DNA of 64,000 nt from assembly GCF_009796285.1 (NCBI RefSeq), contig NZ_CP047020.1:6572001-6636000 (forward strand). The letters run 5' to 3'. Below the pieces are notes generated by a model. That model was given only the letters and a program-made list of their open reading frames with translations. It was not told the origin of the DNA and searched no databases. Below, piece after piece: positions 23,369 through 31,919 of this stretch. Position 1 is the first letter of the stretch, and every line of letters starts with the position of its first letter. This stretch comes from Streptomyces broussonetiae. GTDB taxonomy: Bacteria > Actinomycetota > Actinomycetes > Streptomycetales > Streptomycetaceae. Made by a program: the position numbers and the translations under genes.

Positions 23369-24799
23369 ATGGGTAGGACACTCGCGGAGAAGGTCTGGGA
23401 CGACCACGTCGTCCGGCGCGCCGAGGGCGAGCCCGACCTCCTCTACATCGATCTGCACCTGCTGCACGAGGTGACCAGCCCGCAGGCCTTCGACGGGCTG
23501 CGCAAGAGCGGTCGCCAGGTGCGGCGTCTCGACCTCACCATCGCGACCGAGGATCACAACACCCCGACCCTCGACATCGACAAGCCCATCGCGGACCCCG
23601 TCTCCCGCGCCCAGCTGGAGACGCTGCGCAAGAACTGCGCGGAGTTCGGGGTACGGCTGCACCCGCTGGGCGACGTCGAACAGGGCGTCGTGCACGTCGT
23701 CGGCCCGCAGCTGGGTCTGACGCAGCCCGGTACGACGGTCGTCTGCGGCGACTCGCACACCTCGACGCACGGTGCCTTCGGCGCGCTGGCGTTCGGCATC
23801 GGCACCTCGCAGGTCGAGCACGTGCTGGCCACCCAGACGCTGCCCATGGCCCGCCCGAAGACCATGGCCATCACCGTCGAGGGCGAGCTGCCCGAGGGTG
23901 TCACGGCCAAGGACCTGATCCTGGCGATCATCGCGAAGATCGGCACCGGCGGCGGCCAGGGCTACGTCCTGGAGTACCGCGGCGCCGCCATCGAGAAGCT
24001 CTCGATGGAGGCCCGGATGACCATCTGCAACATGTCGATCGAGGCCGGCGCCCGCGCGGGCATGATCGCCCCGGACGAGACCACCTTCGCGTACATCAAG
24101 GGCCGCGCCCACGCCCCCGAGGGCGAGGACTGGGACGCCGCCGTCGCGTACTGGAAGACCCTGCGTACCGACGAGGACGCGGTCTTCGACGCCGAGGTCG
24201 TCATCGACGCCGCCGCGCTGTCGCCGTTCGTCACCTGGGGCACCAACCCCGGCCAGGGCGCGCCGCTTTCGGCGTCCGTCCCCGACCCGGCTTCGTACGA
24301 AGACGCATCGGAGCGCTTCGCCGCCGAAAAGGCCCTGGAATACATGGGGTTGGAGGCCGGCCAGCCGCTGCGCTCCATCAAGGTGGACACCGTCTTCGTA
24401 GGCTCCTGCACCAACGGCCGCATCGAGGACCTGCGCGCCGCCGCGGCGGTCCTGCAGGAGCGCAAAGTCGCCGACGGCGTACGGATGCTGGTCGTGCCCG
24501 GCTCCGCGCGGGTCGGTCTGCAGGCCGTCTCCGAGGGCCTGGACGTGGTCTTCAAGGAGGCCGGCGCCGAATGGCGGCACGCGGGCTGCTCGATGTGCCT
24601 CGGCATGAACCCCGACCAGCTGGCCCCCGGTGAGCGCTCCGCGTCCACCTCCAACCGCAACTTCGAGGGCCGGCAGGGCAAGGGTGGCCGTACGCACCTG
24701 GTGTCGCCGCAGGTCGCGGCCGCCACGGCCGTTCTGGGCCACCTCGCCTCGCCCGCCGACCTGACCGACGTAACCGCCGCCGCGCCCGCTGGAGTCTGA
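23369..24799 (+). CDS. leuC: 3-isopropylmalate dehydratase large subunit
   Basis: A 476-residue aconitase-family large subunit that isomerises 2- to 3-isopropylmalate in leucine synthesis together with LeuD. The iron-sulfur ligands are C347 (GSCTNG), C407 and C410 (AGCSMC), the same numbering as E. coli LeuC. Also seen are VCGDSHTSTHGAFGALAFGI and SNRNFEGRQGK. ATG at 23369 follows GGAGGGAAAGCG. It is separated from leuD by 6 bp, forming the leuCD operon under NdgR. Confidence 0.97.
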   Translation: MGRTLAEKVWDDHVVRRAEGEPDLLYIDLHLLHEVTSPQAFDGLRKSGRQVRRLDLTIATEDHNTPTLDIDKPIADPVSRAQLETLRKNCAEFGVRLHPLGDVEQGVVHVVGPQLGLTQPGTTVVCGDSHTSTHGAFGALAFGIGTSQVEHVLATQTLPMARPKTMAITVEGELPEGVTAKDLILAIIAKIGTGGGQGYVLEYRGAAIEKLSMEARMTICNMSIEAGARAGMIAPDETTFAYIKGRAHAPEGEDWDAAVAYWKTLRTDEDAVFDAEVVIDAAALSPFVTWGTNPGQGAPLSASVPDPASYEDASERFAAEKALEYMGLEAGQPLRSIKVDTVFVGSCTNGRIEDLRAAAAVLQERKVADGVRMLVVPGSARVGLQAVSEGLDVVFKEAGAEWRHAGCSMCLGMNPDQLAPGERSASTSNRNFEGRQGKGGRTHLVSPQVAAATAVLGHLASPADLTDVTAAAPAGV

Positions 24800-24805
24800 T
24801 CAGCC

Positions 24806-25399
24806 ATGGAAGCATTCACCACGCACACCGGCCGGGCCGTCCCGCTGCGCCGCAGCAACGTCGACACGGACCAGATCATCCCTGCTCACTGGCTCAAGAA
24901 GGTGACCCGGGACGGTTTCGAGGACGGGCTGTTCGAGGCCTGGCGCAAGGACCCCGAGTTCGTCCTCAACCGCCCCGAGCGGCAGGGCGCGACCGTTCTG
25001 GTCGCCGGGCCCGACTTCGGCACCGGCTCCTCCCGTGAGCACGCCGTCTGGGCGCTGCAGAACTACGGCTTCAAGACCGTGATCTCCTCCCGATTCGCCG
25101 ACATCTTCCGGGGCAACTCGCTGAAGAACGGCCTGCTCACGGTGGTCCTGGAGCAGAAGATCGTGGACGCGCTGTGGGAGCTGACCGAGTCGGACCCGCA
25201 GGCCGAGATCACCGTCGACCTGCAGAACCGCGAGGTGCGCGCCGAGGGCGTCACCGCCTCCTTCGAGCTGGACGAGAACTCCCGCTGGCGGCTGCTGAAC
25301 GGCCTGGACGACATCTCCATCACGCTCCAGAACGACACCGACATCGCCGCCTACGAGGCCAAGCGGCCGTCCTACAAGCCGCGGACGCTCCAGGTCTGA
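24806..25399 (+). CDS. leuD: 3-isopropylmalate dehydratase small subunit
   Basis: A 197-residue small subunit completing isopropylmalate isomerase. The swivelling domain shows RRSNVDTDQIIPAHWLKK (14-31), GPDFGTGSSREHAVWAL (with the substrate-binding GTGSSREH) and SRFADIFRGNSLKNGLL. ATG at 24806 lies 6 bp after leuC. A terminator follows at 25423. No other leu gene is in the window. Confidence 0.97.
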   Translation: MEAFTTHTGRAVPLRRSNVDTDQIIPAHWLKKVTRDGFEDGLFEAWRKDPEFVLNRPERQGATVLVAGPDFGTGSSREHAVWALQNYGFKTVISSRFADIFRGNSLKNGLLTVVLEQKIVDALWELTESDPQAEITVDLQNREVRAEGVTASFELDENSRWRLLNGLDDISITLQNDTDIAAYEAKRPSYKPRTLQV

Positions 25400-25422
25400 T
25401 TTCGGCCACGGCAACACCCCGC

Positions 25423-25455
25423 CTGTACCCCCGATCGCCACGATTGGGGGTACAG
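25423..25455. terminator. Terminator behind leuCD
   Basis: A 15-bp stem, CTGTACCCCCGATCG at 25423-25437 with CGATTGGGGGTACAG at 25441-25455, with one G-T wobble and loop CCA. Confidence 0.8.
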
Positions 25456-25640
25456 CCATGTCTGGCCCCGGACGGACCTGCGCACCTCCTGGACGGCGCT
25501 CAACTTCCCACGTTAGGCGAGGCGTTGACGGGGTAGGTGAGTGCAGTGATCGCGTCCTCCGCAAGTGCCTGGAAGGCCATTTGAGGCGGCAGTTACACCC
25601 TGCGCAGGCGACAACTCGCCCCAGATGGCACAATCTGTGC

Positions 25641-25871
25641 ATGGAACACGACGGCCAACTCCAGCTCTATGCGGCGGTCGCGAACCAGCTCAAGGAAGCG
25701 CATGCAAGGGTGCGCGCACTGCAAGTCCCGGAGGGCGTACGGATGGCGCTGACCCGGAAGCTGCTGGTCATTACGGCCGCGGCCAAGCACGATCTCGCCG
25801 CGGCGGCAAGGCGACTCGAGCGGTTCAATGCGGACCTCGACGAGGGGCGGATCCCCGAAGAGGACCGCTGA
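25641..25871 (+). CDS. Small conserved helical protein of unknown function
   Basis: A 76-residue, mostly helical, charged protein (MEHDGQLQLYAAVANQLKEA, then RMALTRKLLVITAAAKHDLA). No membrane segment, cysteine or known motif is seen. The heptad-like Leu/Ala spacing in residues 30-65 suggests a short coiled coil. ATG at 25641; a Shine-Dalgarno sequence is not obvious. It sits between leuCD and hupS, each with its own promoter or terminator, so it is probably monocistronic. Confidence 0.7.
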   Translation: MEHDGQLQLYAAVANQLKEAHARVRALQVPEGVRMALTRKLLVITAAAKHDLAAAARRLERFNADLDEGRIPEEDR

Positions 25872-25927
25872 ACAGCCCGGGACCGTCGAGTCCGTTGCGG
25901 CACAAGGGTGATAAGCCCGTTTCGTGT

Positions 25928-25956
25928 TTGATTTGCGGTATATATCTGCCTAACGT
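25928..25956 (+). promoter_or_regulatory. Probable hupS promoter
   Basis: TTGATT at 25928-25933, a 17-bp AT-rich spacer containing TATATAT, and TAACGT at 25951-25956, about 50 bp before the hupS start. The local AT richness stands out sharply in this GC-rich window. Confidence 0.55.
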
Positions 25957-26007
25957 GCGAAAAAGCTTGAACACTTTCGTTCTGGCGATGTCTCCGAAGG
26001 GGAAGAC

Positions 26008-26652
26008 GTGAACAAGGCGCAGCTCGTAGAAGCGATTGCCGACAAGATGGGTGGCCGCCAGCAGGCTGCCGATGCTGTCGATCATGTCCTGGACGCCATC
26101 GTCCGCGCGGTCGTCGCGGGCGAGCGGGTCTCGGTCACCGGCTTCGGGTCCTTCGAGAAGGTGGACCGCCCCGCCCGTTACGCCCGTAACCCTCAGACGG
26201 GCGAGCGGGTTCGGGTCAAGAAGACCTCCGTGCCGCGCTTCCGTGCGGGTCAGGGCTTCAAGGACCTGGTGAGCGGCTCCAAGAAGCTGCCCCGGGGCGG
26301 CGAGGTCGCGGTCAAGAAGGCGCCCAAGGGCAGCCTGACCGGCGGCGCTGCCGCGACAGTCAAGAAGGCCGCGGCGAAGAAGACCACCAAGGCGGCCGCG
26401 AAGAAGGTCACGGCCAAGAAGGCGGCTCCGGCGAAGAAGACGACGGCCGCCGCGAAGAAGGCCGCGGCGAAGAAGGCCATCGTCAAGAAGACCGCGGCGG
26501 CGAAGACCACCGCGGCGAAGAAGGTCGCCGCCAAGAAGGCGACCGCGAAGAAGGCCCCGGCCAAGAAGGTCACCGCGAAGAAGGCGCCGGCCAAGAAGTC
26601 GACGGCCCGCAAGACCACGGCGAAGAAGGCCACCGCCCGCAAGGCGTCGTAG
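26008..26652 (+). CDS. hupS: HU-family nucleoid protein with Lys-rich tail (HupS)
   Basis: A 214-residue histone-like protein. Residues 1-92 are a complete HU domain (NKAQLVEAIADKMGGRQQAA, then GFGSFEKVDRPARYARNPQT with the DNA-clamping arm RNPQTGE). From about residue 105 a tail of KKA/KKT/KKV repeats (PAKK and TAKK units) resembles histone H1. Actinobacteria have such tailed HU proteins; in S. coelicolor the tailed form HupS compacts spore nucleoids, while short HupA serves vegetative cells. The GTG at 26008 follows AAGGGGAAG. The repeat-coding DNA (26350-26640) is low-complexity and could vary in length. Confidence 0.95.
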   Translation: MNKAQLVEAIADKMGGRQQAADAVDHVLDAIVRAVVAGERVSVTGFGSFEKVDRPARYARNPQTGERVRVKKTSVPRFRAGQGFKDLVSGSKKLPRGGEVAVKKAPKGSLTGGAAATVKKAAAKKTTKAAAKKVTAKKAAPAKKTTAAAKKAAAKKAIVKKTAAAKTTAAKKVAAKKATAKKAPAKKVTAKKAPAKKSTARKTTAKKATARKAS

Positions 26653-26676
26653 GCCGCCGCCGGGCACTGACGCGCC

Positions 26677-26705
26677 GGGCCGGACTCCCCTGGGGAGCCC
26701 GGCCC
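26677..26705. terminator. Terminator behind hupS
   Basis: A 14-bp stem, GGGCCGGACTCCCC at 26677-26690 with GGGGAGCCCGGCCC at 26692-26705, with one wobble pair, 25 bp past the stop. It also faces the minus-strand gene ending at 26752. Confidence 0.75.
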
Positions 26706-26751
26706 GCGGCGTGTGCGGGGGGCTCTCGGGGCAGTTACCGGGTCTGCCCGC

Positions 26752-26955
26752 TCACAGGGTCTGCAGGGTGACGAGTGTGATCCGCCGGGCGTCGCCCTCG
26801 CCCTCGGTCTCGATCCGCACCCGCTGCCCGGGACGCAACAGCAGCAGGCCTCCGGCGTCGAACGCCGCGGTGTCGTACGGCACGGGGGTGCCGTCGTCGA
26901 GCAGCACCTGGCCGCTGCGGGTTTCCGGGTCGTAGCTGTATGCCGTGGCCTGCAT
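26752..26955 (-). CDS. Small conserved actinobacterial protein, OB-fold-like
   Basis: A 67-residue protein (MQATAYSYDPETRSGQVLLD, then GTPVPYDTAAFDAGGLLLLR and PGQRVRIETEG). The spacing of beta-strand-like segments around a DDGTPVPYD turn, and the late LLRPGQRVRI, resemble a cold-shock/OB-type fold, but the RNA-binding FGF/FVH motifs are missing. ATG at 26955. It lies 117 bp downstream of cofC on the same strand and may be co-transcribed with it. Function unknown. Confidence 0.7.
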   Translation of the reverse strand: MQATAYSYDPETRSGQVLLDDGTPVPYDTAAFDAGGLLLLRPGQRVRIETEGEGDARRITLVTLQTL

Positions 26956-27072
26956 GACGGCCAGCCTAATGCCGACCGCGGTGAGGGGCCTCGCCGTGGG
27001 GCCTGTGCCACGTCGCCCGGTGCGGGTCGGCCGCGGCTGCGGGCGCAGTTCCCCGCGTCCGTCGAGGGCGCT

Positions 27073-27711
27073 TCAGGAACCCGGGATCAGCAAACCGGCC
27101 GAAGCCGCGGCCGTATACGGTCCCACCCCCAGGGTCAGTGCCGCGCGCAGATCGTCCCCGGTGTCGACGTCCTGTCGTACCGAATCCACATCCGCCAGCG
27201 TCAGTTCCGTCGCGCCCGAGGCCCTGTGGCGGATACGGGAATCGATGCCGAAGGCCGGCCGCAATTCCTCTTCCGGGCCCGCTGCCAGCAGTGTCGTACC
27301 GATCGCGACAGCGTCCGCGAGAAAAGCGCGCGGGAATTCCGCGGCAGCGGCCAGCACACGGCCCAGCTGCGCGGGCCGCAGTGCCGGCAGATCGGCGTTC
27401 AGGGCCGCTACGGCCGCGCCGGGGTGCAGAGCACGCACGGCAGCCGCGCCGTGCGCCAGAGCGGCGTTCAGGCCGCCTGCCGGAGTGTCCGGGACGATCC
27501 GCGCGCCGAGTGCCGCCAGCTCGCGCCCGGCCAACTCGTCATCGGTGACGACCGCCACACCCGCCACTGTCGTGCAGGCCAGCGCCGCGGCCACCGTGTC
27601 CTGGGCGAACGCCAGGGCCAGCCCGGGACGCACCCCGTCCGCGGCCGTGTCCGACAGCCTGCTCTTGGCCCGCGCCAGAGGCTTCAGCGGGATGACCAAG
27701 GTCCACTGCAC
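27073..27711 (-). CDS. cofC: Phosphoenolpyruvate / 2-phospholactate guanylyltransferase (CofC/FbiD)
   Basis: A 212-residue nucleotidyltransferase that joins GMP to phosphoenolpyruvate or 2-phospholactate, an early step in coenzyme F420 assembly. The N-terminal MQWTLVIPLKPLARAKSRLS is the nucleotide-binding start of the family. VTDDELAGRELAALGARIVP and AALNADLPALRP (the metal-binding D-L-P) follow, and FGIDSRIRHRASGA is the family's C-terminal signature. GTG start at 27711. Other F420 genes (fbiA, fbiB, fbiC) are not in the window, as usual for Streptomyces. The LLM-type flavoenzyme at 58.4 kb belongs to a superfamily with F420-using members, but no link is shown. Confidence 0.88.
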   Translation of the reverse strand: MQWTLVIPLKPLARAKSRLSDTAADGVRPGLALAFAQDTVAAALACTTVAGVAVVTDDELAGRELAALGARIVPDTPAGGLNAALAHGAAAVRALHPGAAVAALNADLPALRPAQLGRVLAAAAEFPRAFLADAVAIGTTLLAAGPEEELRPAFGIDSRIRHRASGATELTLADVDSVRQDVDTGDDLRAALTLGVGPYTAAASAGLLIPGS

Positions 27712-27864
27712 CGGCGTACCGTCCCTCTCTTGTCGCGCTCATTGTCACCCGGCGCATCCGGGGACACGGGAGGTGGGGCGTACCGTGTTCTCGACAGACC
27801 GGCGGCCCGGGGCGAGACTTGTGCGGCCCCCGCCGGGGTGGCGTCCCTAGAGGAAGGTGTCCTT

Positions 27865-28635
27865 GTGCCCCGCCGCAGAATCGGCTTCTGGTACCGCTTC
27901 GCCGCGGTGATCTGCAAACCGCCGCTGGTGGTTCTGATCAAGCGGGACTGGCGCGGAATGGAGCACATTCCGGCCGAGGGCGGATTTATCACCGTGGTGA
28001 ACCACAATTCCCACGCGGACCCCTTCGCGTACGCGCACTATCAGTACAACACCGGTAGGGTTCCGCGATTCCTGGCGAAGAGCGGGCTTTTCAAGAAGGG
28101 ATTTGTCGGCGCCGCCATGCGCGGTACCGGGCAGATCCCCGTCTACCGCGAGTCCACCGACGCGCTCAGCGCCTTCCGGGCCGCGATCGACGCCGTGGAG
28201 CGCGGCGAGTGCGTCGCCTTCTACCCCGAGGGCACCCTGACCCGCGACCCGAACGGCTGGCCCATGACCGGCAAGACGGGCGCCGCGCGCGTGGCCCTGC
28301 AGACCAAGTGCCCGGTCGTCCCGGTCGCCCAGTGGGGCGTCAACGAACTGCTCCCGGCGTACGCCAGGAAGCCGAACCTCTTCCCGCGCAAGACCCATCA
28401 CGTGCTCGCGGGCCCGCCCGTGGACCTCACGCGCTTCTACGACAAGGAGATGACCCCGGACCTGCTCAAGGAGGCCACCGAGGTCATCATGGCGGCCATC
28501 ACCCGCCAGCTCGAGGAGATCCGCGGCGAGAAGGCGCCCGAGACGCCCTACGACCCGCGCCGCGAGCGCATCGAGCAGCGCCGCCGCACCCAGGCACAGA
28601 CGCAGGGCAAGGAACCGGAAGGGCAGGGCAAGTGA
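27865..28635 (+). CDS. plsC: 1-acyl-sn-glycerol-3-phosphate acyltransferase (PlsC-like)
   Basis: A 256-residue lysophosphatidic acid acyltransferase for membrane phospholipid synthesis. Motif I is NHNSHADP (near 45-52), with the block GFVGAAMRGTGQIPVYRES; motif III is FYPEGTLTRD, and VPVAQWGVNELLP follows. The N-terminal 25 residues are hydrophobic and basic, fitting membrane association. The C-terminal 35 residues are a charged disordered tail rich in Arg/Gln. The GTG at 27865 is 6 nt after AGAGGAAGG. Its stop overlaps the gpsA start, so glycerol-3-phosphate supply and acylation are coupled. Confidence 0.9.
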   Translation: MPRRRIGFWYRFAAVICKPPLVVLIKRDWRGMEHIPAEGGFITVVNHNSHADPFAYAHYQYNTGRVPRFLAKSGLFKKGFVGAAMRGTGQIPVYRESTDALSAFRAAIDAVERGECVAFYPEGTLTRDPNGWPMTGKTGAARVALQTKCPVVPVAQWGVNELLPAYARKPNLFPRKTHHVLAGPPVDLTRFYDKEMTPDLLKEATEVIMAAITRQLEEIRGEKAPETPYDPRRERIEQRRRTQAQTQGKEPEGQGK

Positions 28636-29642
28636 GCAAGGCGGTCAAGGCGGCGGTCTTCAGCGCCGGTTCGTGGGGCACGGCCTTTGCCATCGTGCTC
28701 GCCGACGCCGGGTGCGAGGTCACCCTGTGGGCCCGGCGTGCCGAGGTCGCGGAGGCGATCAACACCACCCGCACCAACCCCGACTACCTGCCGGGTGTCG
28801 AACTTCCCGAGAACGTCCGGGCGACCACCGACCCCGCCGAGGCCGCGGCCGGCGCCGACTTCACGGTCCTGTCCGTCCCCTCCCAGACCCTGCGCGAGAA
28901 CCTCGCCGAGTGGACCCCGCTGCTCGCCCCGGACACCGTCCTCGTCTCCCTGATGAAGGGCGTCGAACTCGGCTCCACCATGCGGATGAGCGAGGTCATC
29001 GAGGACGTCGCCAAGGTCGGCGCCGATCGCATCGCGGTCGTCACCGGGCCCAACCTGGCCCGTGAGATCGCCGCCCGCATGCCCGCCGCCGCCGTCGTCG
29101 CCTGCACCGACGAGGCCGTCGCCCGGCGCCTGCAGGCCGCCTGCCACACGCCGTACTTCCGGCCGTACACGGAGACCGACGTGGTGGGCTGCGAGCTGGG
29201 CGGTGCCGTGAAGAACGTCATCGGGCTCGCCGTCGGCATCGCCGACGGCATGGGGCTCGGCGACAACGCCAAGGGCTCGCTGATCACCCGCGGCCTCGCC
29301 GAGACCGCGCGGCTCGGCGTCGCGCTCGGCGCCGACCCGCTGACCTTCTCCGGGCTCGCGGGCCTCGGCGACCTGGTGGCCACCTGCTCCTCGCCGCTGT
29401 CGCGCAACCACACCTTCGGCACCAACCTCGGCAGGGGCATGACCCTGCAGGAGACCATCGCGGTCACCAGGCAGACGGCCGAGGGCGTCAAGTCCTGCGA
29501 GTCGGTGCTGGATCTGGCCCGCCGGCACGGTGTCGACATGCCGATCACCGAGACGGTCGTCGCCATCGTGCACGAGGGCAAGTCGCCCGTGGCCGCCGTC
29601 AAGGAACTGATGTCGCGCAGCGCGAAGCCTGAACGACGCTGA
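28632..29642 (+). CDS. gpsA: Glycerol-3-phosphate dehydrogenase (NAD(P)+)
   Basis: A 336-residue GpsA that reduces dihydroxyacetone phosphate to sn-glycerol-3-phosphate for phospholipids. The Rossmann start FSAGSWGTAFAIVLADAG (9-26) has Ser where many homologues have Gly in GxGxxG. VSLMKGVELGS, VTGPNLAREIA, GCELGGAVKNVIGLAVGIADG (catalytic Lys in VKNV) and GLAGLGDLVATCSSPLSRN are typical. The GTG at 28632 overlaps the plsC stop by 4 bp. It is followed 81 bp later by ddl. Confidence 0.95.
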   Translation: MSKAVKAAVFSAGSWGTAFAIVLADAGCEVTLWARRAEVAEAINTTRTNPDYLPGVELPENVRATTDPAEAAAGADFTVLSVPSQTLRENLAEWTPLLAPDTVLVSLMKGVELGSTMRMSEVIEDVAKVGADRIAVVTGPNLAREIAARMPAAAVVACTDEAVARRLQAACHTPYFRPYTETDVVGCELGGAVKNVIGLAVGIADGMGLGDNAKGSLITRGLAETARLGVALGADPLTFSGLAGLGDLVATCSSPLSRNHTFGTNLGRGMTLQETIAVTRQTAEGVKSCESVLDLARRHGVDMPITETVVAIVHEGKSPVAAVKELMSRSAKPERR

Positions 29643-29723
29643 GCGAAGGCGCTCGCCTTTGTTCGTTCCGGGCCGGAGCCGACGCTGTCTCCGGGCTCTA
29701 CCAACGGGTACTCTCAACGCGAT

Positions 29724-30881
29724 ATGAGCACCGAGAACCTTCCCCAGAGCCCTGAGCAGCCGTCGCGGAAGCCGCGCGTGGCCGTCGTGTTCGGTGGGCG
29801 CAGCTCCGAACACGGGATCTCCACGGTCACCGCGGGCGCCGTCCTGAACGCCATCGACCGGACGAAGTACGACGTGCTGCCGATCGGTATCACGCGCGAG
29901 GGCCGTTGGGTGCTGACGGCCGACGAGCCGGAGCGGATGGCCATCACCGACCGGCGCGTGCCCGCCGTCGAGGACATGGCGGAGTCGGCCGAAGGCGGCG
30001 TGGTGCTCCCCGTCGACCCCGCGAACCGCGAGGTCGTCTACAGCGAGCCCGGCTCCGTGCCCAAGGCGCTCGGCGAGGTCGACGTGGTCTTCCCGGTGCT
30101 GCACGGCCCGTACGGCGAGGACGGCACCCTCCAGGGCCTGCTGGAGCTGTCCGGGGTGCCGTACGTGGGCGCCGGTGTGCTCGCCTCGGCCGTCGGCCAG
30201 GACAAGGAGTACATGAAGCGGATCTTCACGTCCTACGGGCTCAAGGTCGGCCCGTACATGGTGATCCGGCCGCGCGAGTGGGCGCAGGACGAGTCCGCCG
30301 CCCGTAAGAAGATCGTCGACTTCGCCGGCGAGCACGGCTGGCCGCTGTTCGTGAAGCCCGCACGCGCGGGTTCGTCGATCGGCATCACCAAGGTCGACGA
30401 CCTGTCCGGCCTGGACGAGGCGATCGCCACCGCGCAGGCCCACGACCCCAAGATCCTGGTCGAGGCCGGCGTGCGGGGCCGCGAGATCGAGTGCGGCGTG
30501 CTGGAGTTCGAGGACGGCCCGCGCGCCTCCGTACCGGCCGAGATCCCGCCGCCGGACGCGCACGCGTACTACGACTTCGAGGCCAAGTACATCGACTCCA
30601 CGCCCGGTATCGTCCCCGCGCCGCTGACGGCGCAGGAGACGGCGCAGGTGCAGGAGCTGGCGGTACAGGCCTTCGAGGCCGTTTCCTGCGAGGGGCTGGT
30701 CCGCGCGGACTTCTTCCTCACCGAGGACGGCGAGTTCGTGATCAACGAGGTCAACACCCTGCCCGGCTTCACACCGATCTCGATGTACCCGCAGATGTGG
30801 CAGGCCAGCGGCATCGGCTACCCCGAGCTGATCGACCGCCTGGTGCAGGCGGCGCTGCGCCGCTCGACCGGCCTTCGCTGA
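29724..30881 (+). CDS. ddl: D-alanine--D-alanine ligase
   Basis: A 385-residue ATP-grasp ligase making the D-Ala-D-Ala dipeptide for peptidoglycan. The N-terminal VVFGGRSSEHGISTVTAGAV, the substrate loop LHGPYGEDGTLQGLLEL, PLFVKPARAGSSIGITKV, and the C-terminal FVINEVNTLPGFTPISMYP are all present. The omega loop contains YYDFEAKYID; the Tyr of AKY favours D-Ala rather than D-lactate, so this is the vancomycin-sensitive type. The ATG at 29724 lacks a clear Shine-Dalgarno sequence. Confidence 0.95.
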   Translation: MSTENLPQSPEQPSRKPRVAVVFGGRSSEHGISTVTAGAVLNAIDRTKYDVLPIGITREGRWVLTADEPERMAITDRRVPAVEDMAESAEGGVVLPVDPANREVVYSEPGSVPKALGEVDVVFPVLHGPYGEDGTLQGLLELSGVPYVGAGVLASAVGQDKEYMKRIFTSYGLKVGPYMVIRPREWAQDESAARKKIVDFAGEHGWPLFVKPARAGSSIGITKVDDLSGLDEAIATAQAHDPKILVEAGVRGREIECGVLEFEDGPRASVPAEIPPPDAHAYYDFEAKYIDSTPGIVPAPLTAQETAQVQELAVQAFEAVSCEGLVRADFFLTEDGEFVINEVNTLPGFTPISMYPQMWQASGIGYPELIDRLVQAALRRSTGLR

Positions 30882-30893
30882 GCGGCCGGCCGG

Positions 30894-31415
30894 TCACCCG
30901 CGCATGGAGGCGATCCCCGTGGGGATCGCCTTCTTCACGGCCGGCGCGAGATCCGTGAGGATTCCCGTGCCCTCGTCCTGCGCGGACATCCCCTTGGGCA
31001 GACTGATCTGCACATAGGCCGCGCGGCCCGCCGTGGTGAACCGCCAGGTGCCGTCGCTCTGCTTCTCCATCAGCCAGTCGACGCCGTCGACCCCGCCCGC
31101 GATGGCGTCGGGGTCACCGCCCTCGGCCACCTTGGGATCGATCATCTTCGGCGGCCGTACGACACCGCAGCGCAGTATGATCGCCGGGCTTCCCCAGCCC
31201 GCCGTGTAGGCGGACCGGGGTTCGGGGTCGTTGCGGCTCCGTCCGTCGAGCTTCTGCGGCAGCACCGGACGCAGATCCCGGCACACCGGCGCCGTCTTCG
31301 CGTCGGGGCTGGGAACCGCCACCGCGGCGCTGTCGTCTGCCGAGGAACAGCCCGCGACCGCGATCAACAGCGCGGGCGCGAGCACGGCGAAGGGCCGGTG
31401 GCGGAAGATGTTCAC
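30894..31415 (-). CDS. DUF3515 lipoprotein
   Basis: A 173-residue secreted lipoprotein of the actinobacterial DUF3515 family. The N-terminus FRHRPFAVLAPALLIAVAGC is a signal peptide with lipobox VAGC (Cys 22), followed by a Ser/Asp linker. The domain carries CRDLRPVLPQKLDGRSR, AGWGSPAIILRCGV (the two Cys probably form a disulfide) and a VDWLMEKQSDGTWRFTTAGR segment. The family's role is unknown; it often sits near ddl or thiL, as here. It is convergent with ddl, 12 bp apart. Confidence 0.85.
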   Translation of the reverse strand: MNIFRHRPFAVLAPALLIAVAGCSSADDSAAVAVPSPDAKTAPVCRDLRPVLPQKLDGRSRNDPEPRSAYTAGWGSPAIILRCGVVRPPKMIDPKVAEGGDPDAIAGGVDGVDWLMEKQSDGTWRFTTAGRAAYVQISLPKGMSAQDEGTGILTDLAPAVKKAIPTGIASMRG

Positions 31416-31435
31416 CGGCCAAGCGTAGACGGGGG

Positions 31436-31669
31436 CTACAGATGCACGACCGGACAGGTCAGGGTGCGCGTGATGCCGTCCACTTGCTGGACCTTCGCGA
31501 CCACCATGCGACCGAGGTCGTCGACCGTGTCGGCCTGGGCGCGCACGATGACGTCGTACGGACCTGTCACGTCCTCGGCCTGGATCACTCCAGGGATCTT
31601 GCTGATGGTCTCGGCGACGGTCGACGCCTTGCCGACCTCCGTCTGGATCAGGATGTACGCCTGTACCAC
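31436..31669 (-). CDS. Lrp/AsnC-type ligand-binding (RAM) domain protein
   Basis: A 77-residue stand-alone RAM domain, the amino-acid-sensing half of Lrp/AsnC regulators (VVQAYILIQTEVGKASTVAE, then VTGPYDVIVRAQADTVDDLG). The helix-turn-helix half is missing by nature, not by truncation: the GTG at 31669 has GGAGG 5 nt upstream. Such short members form rings that bind amino acids and may modulate full-length Lrp proteins. It is 20 bp upstream of the DUF3515 gene on the same strand, so the two probably form an operon. Confidence 0.85.
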   Translation of the reverse strand: MVQAYILIQTEVGKASTVAETISKIPGVIQAEDVTGPYDVIVRAQADTVDDLGRMVVAKVQQVDGITRTLTCPVVHL

Positions 31670-31796
31670 GGAACCTCCAAGGCGGCCACGAGGATCATGT
31701 GGGGAAAAGGAACGCCACGGTATCGCGTCGCCGCTCCCCTGGGGGAGACCTGCGGGAACCGGGCTTGCGCGCCAGGGTGCAGGCACGACGGAGGTT

Positions 31797-31858
31797 GACG
31801 GTCGTTCTCGACCACGACGGACGGTCATCCCGACCGCAACGACGGTCATCTCGACCGT
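31797..31858. promoter_or_regulatory. Three phased inverted repeats upstream of thiL
   Basis: Three related elements begin at 31797, 31820 and 31841, about 21-23 bp (two helical turns) apart. The clearest is ACGGTC-ATCTC-GACCGT at 31842-31858. The second has arms ACGGTC/GACCGC; the first has GGTC/GACC with a 6-bp spacer. Such spacing is expected for cooperative repressor binding. The regulator is unknown; the sites lie between the RAM-domain gene and thiL. Confidence 0.5.
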
Positions 31859-31919
31859 ATCGGGGACACTGATGTCGCGCGAGTGGGCGCGGCACAGCAG
31901 AGAAGGGGAGCCAAGGGAA

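Noticed and set aside
26350..26640. Repeat array or CRISPR-like structure in hupS
   Set aside because: The periodicity comes from coding for Lys/Ala/Thr repeats in the HU tail; there are no spacers.
31670..31919. TPP riboswitch before thiL
   Set aside because: The conserved CTGAGA and ACCTGATC-type elements are absent.
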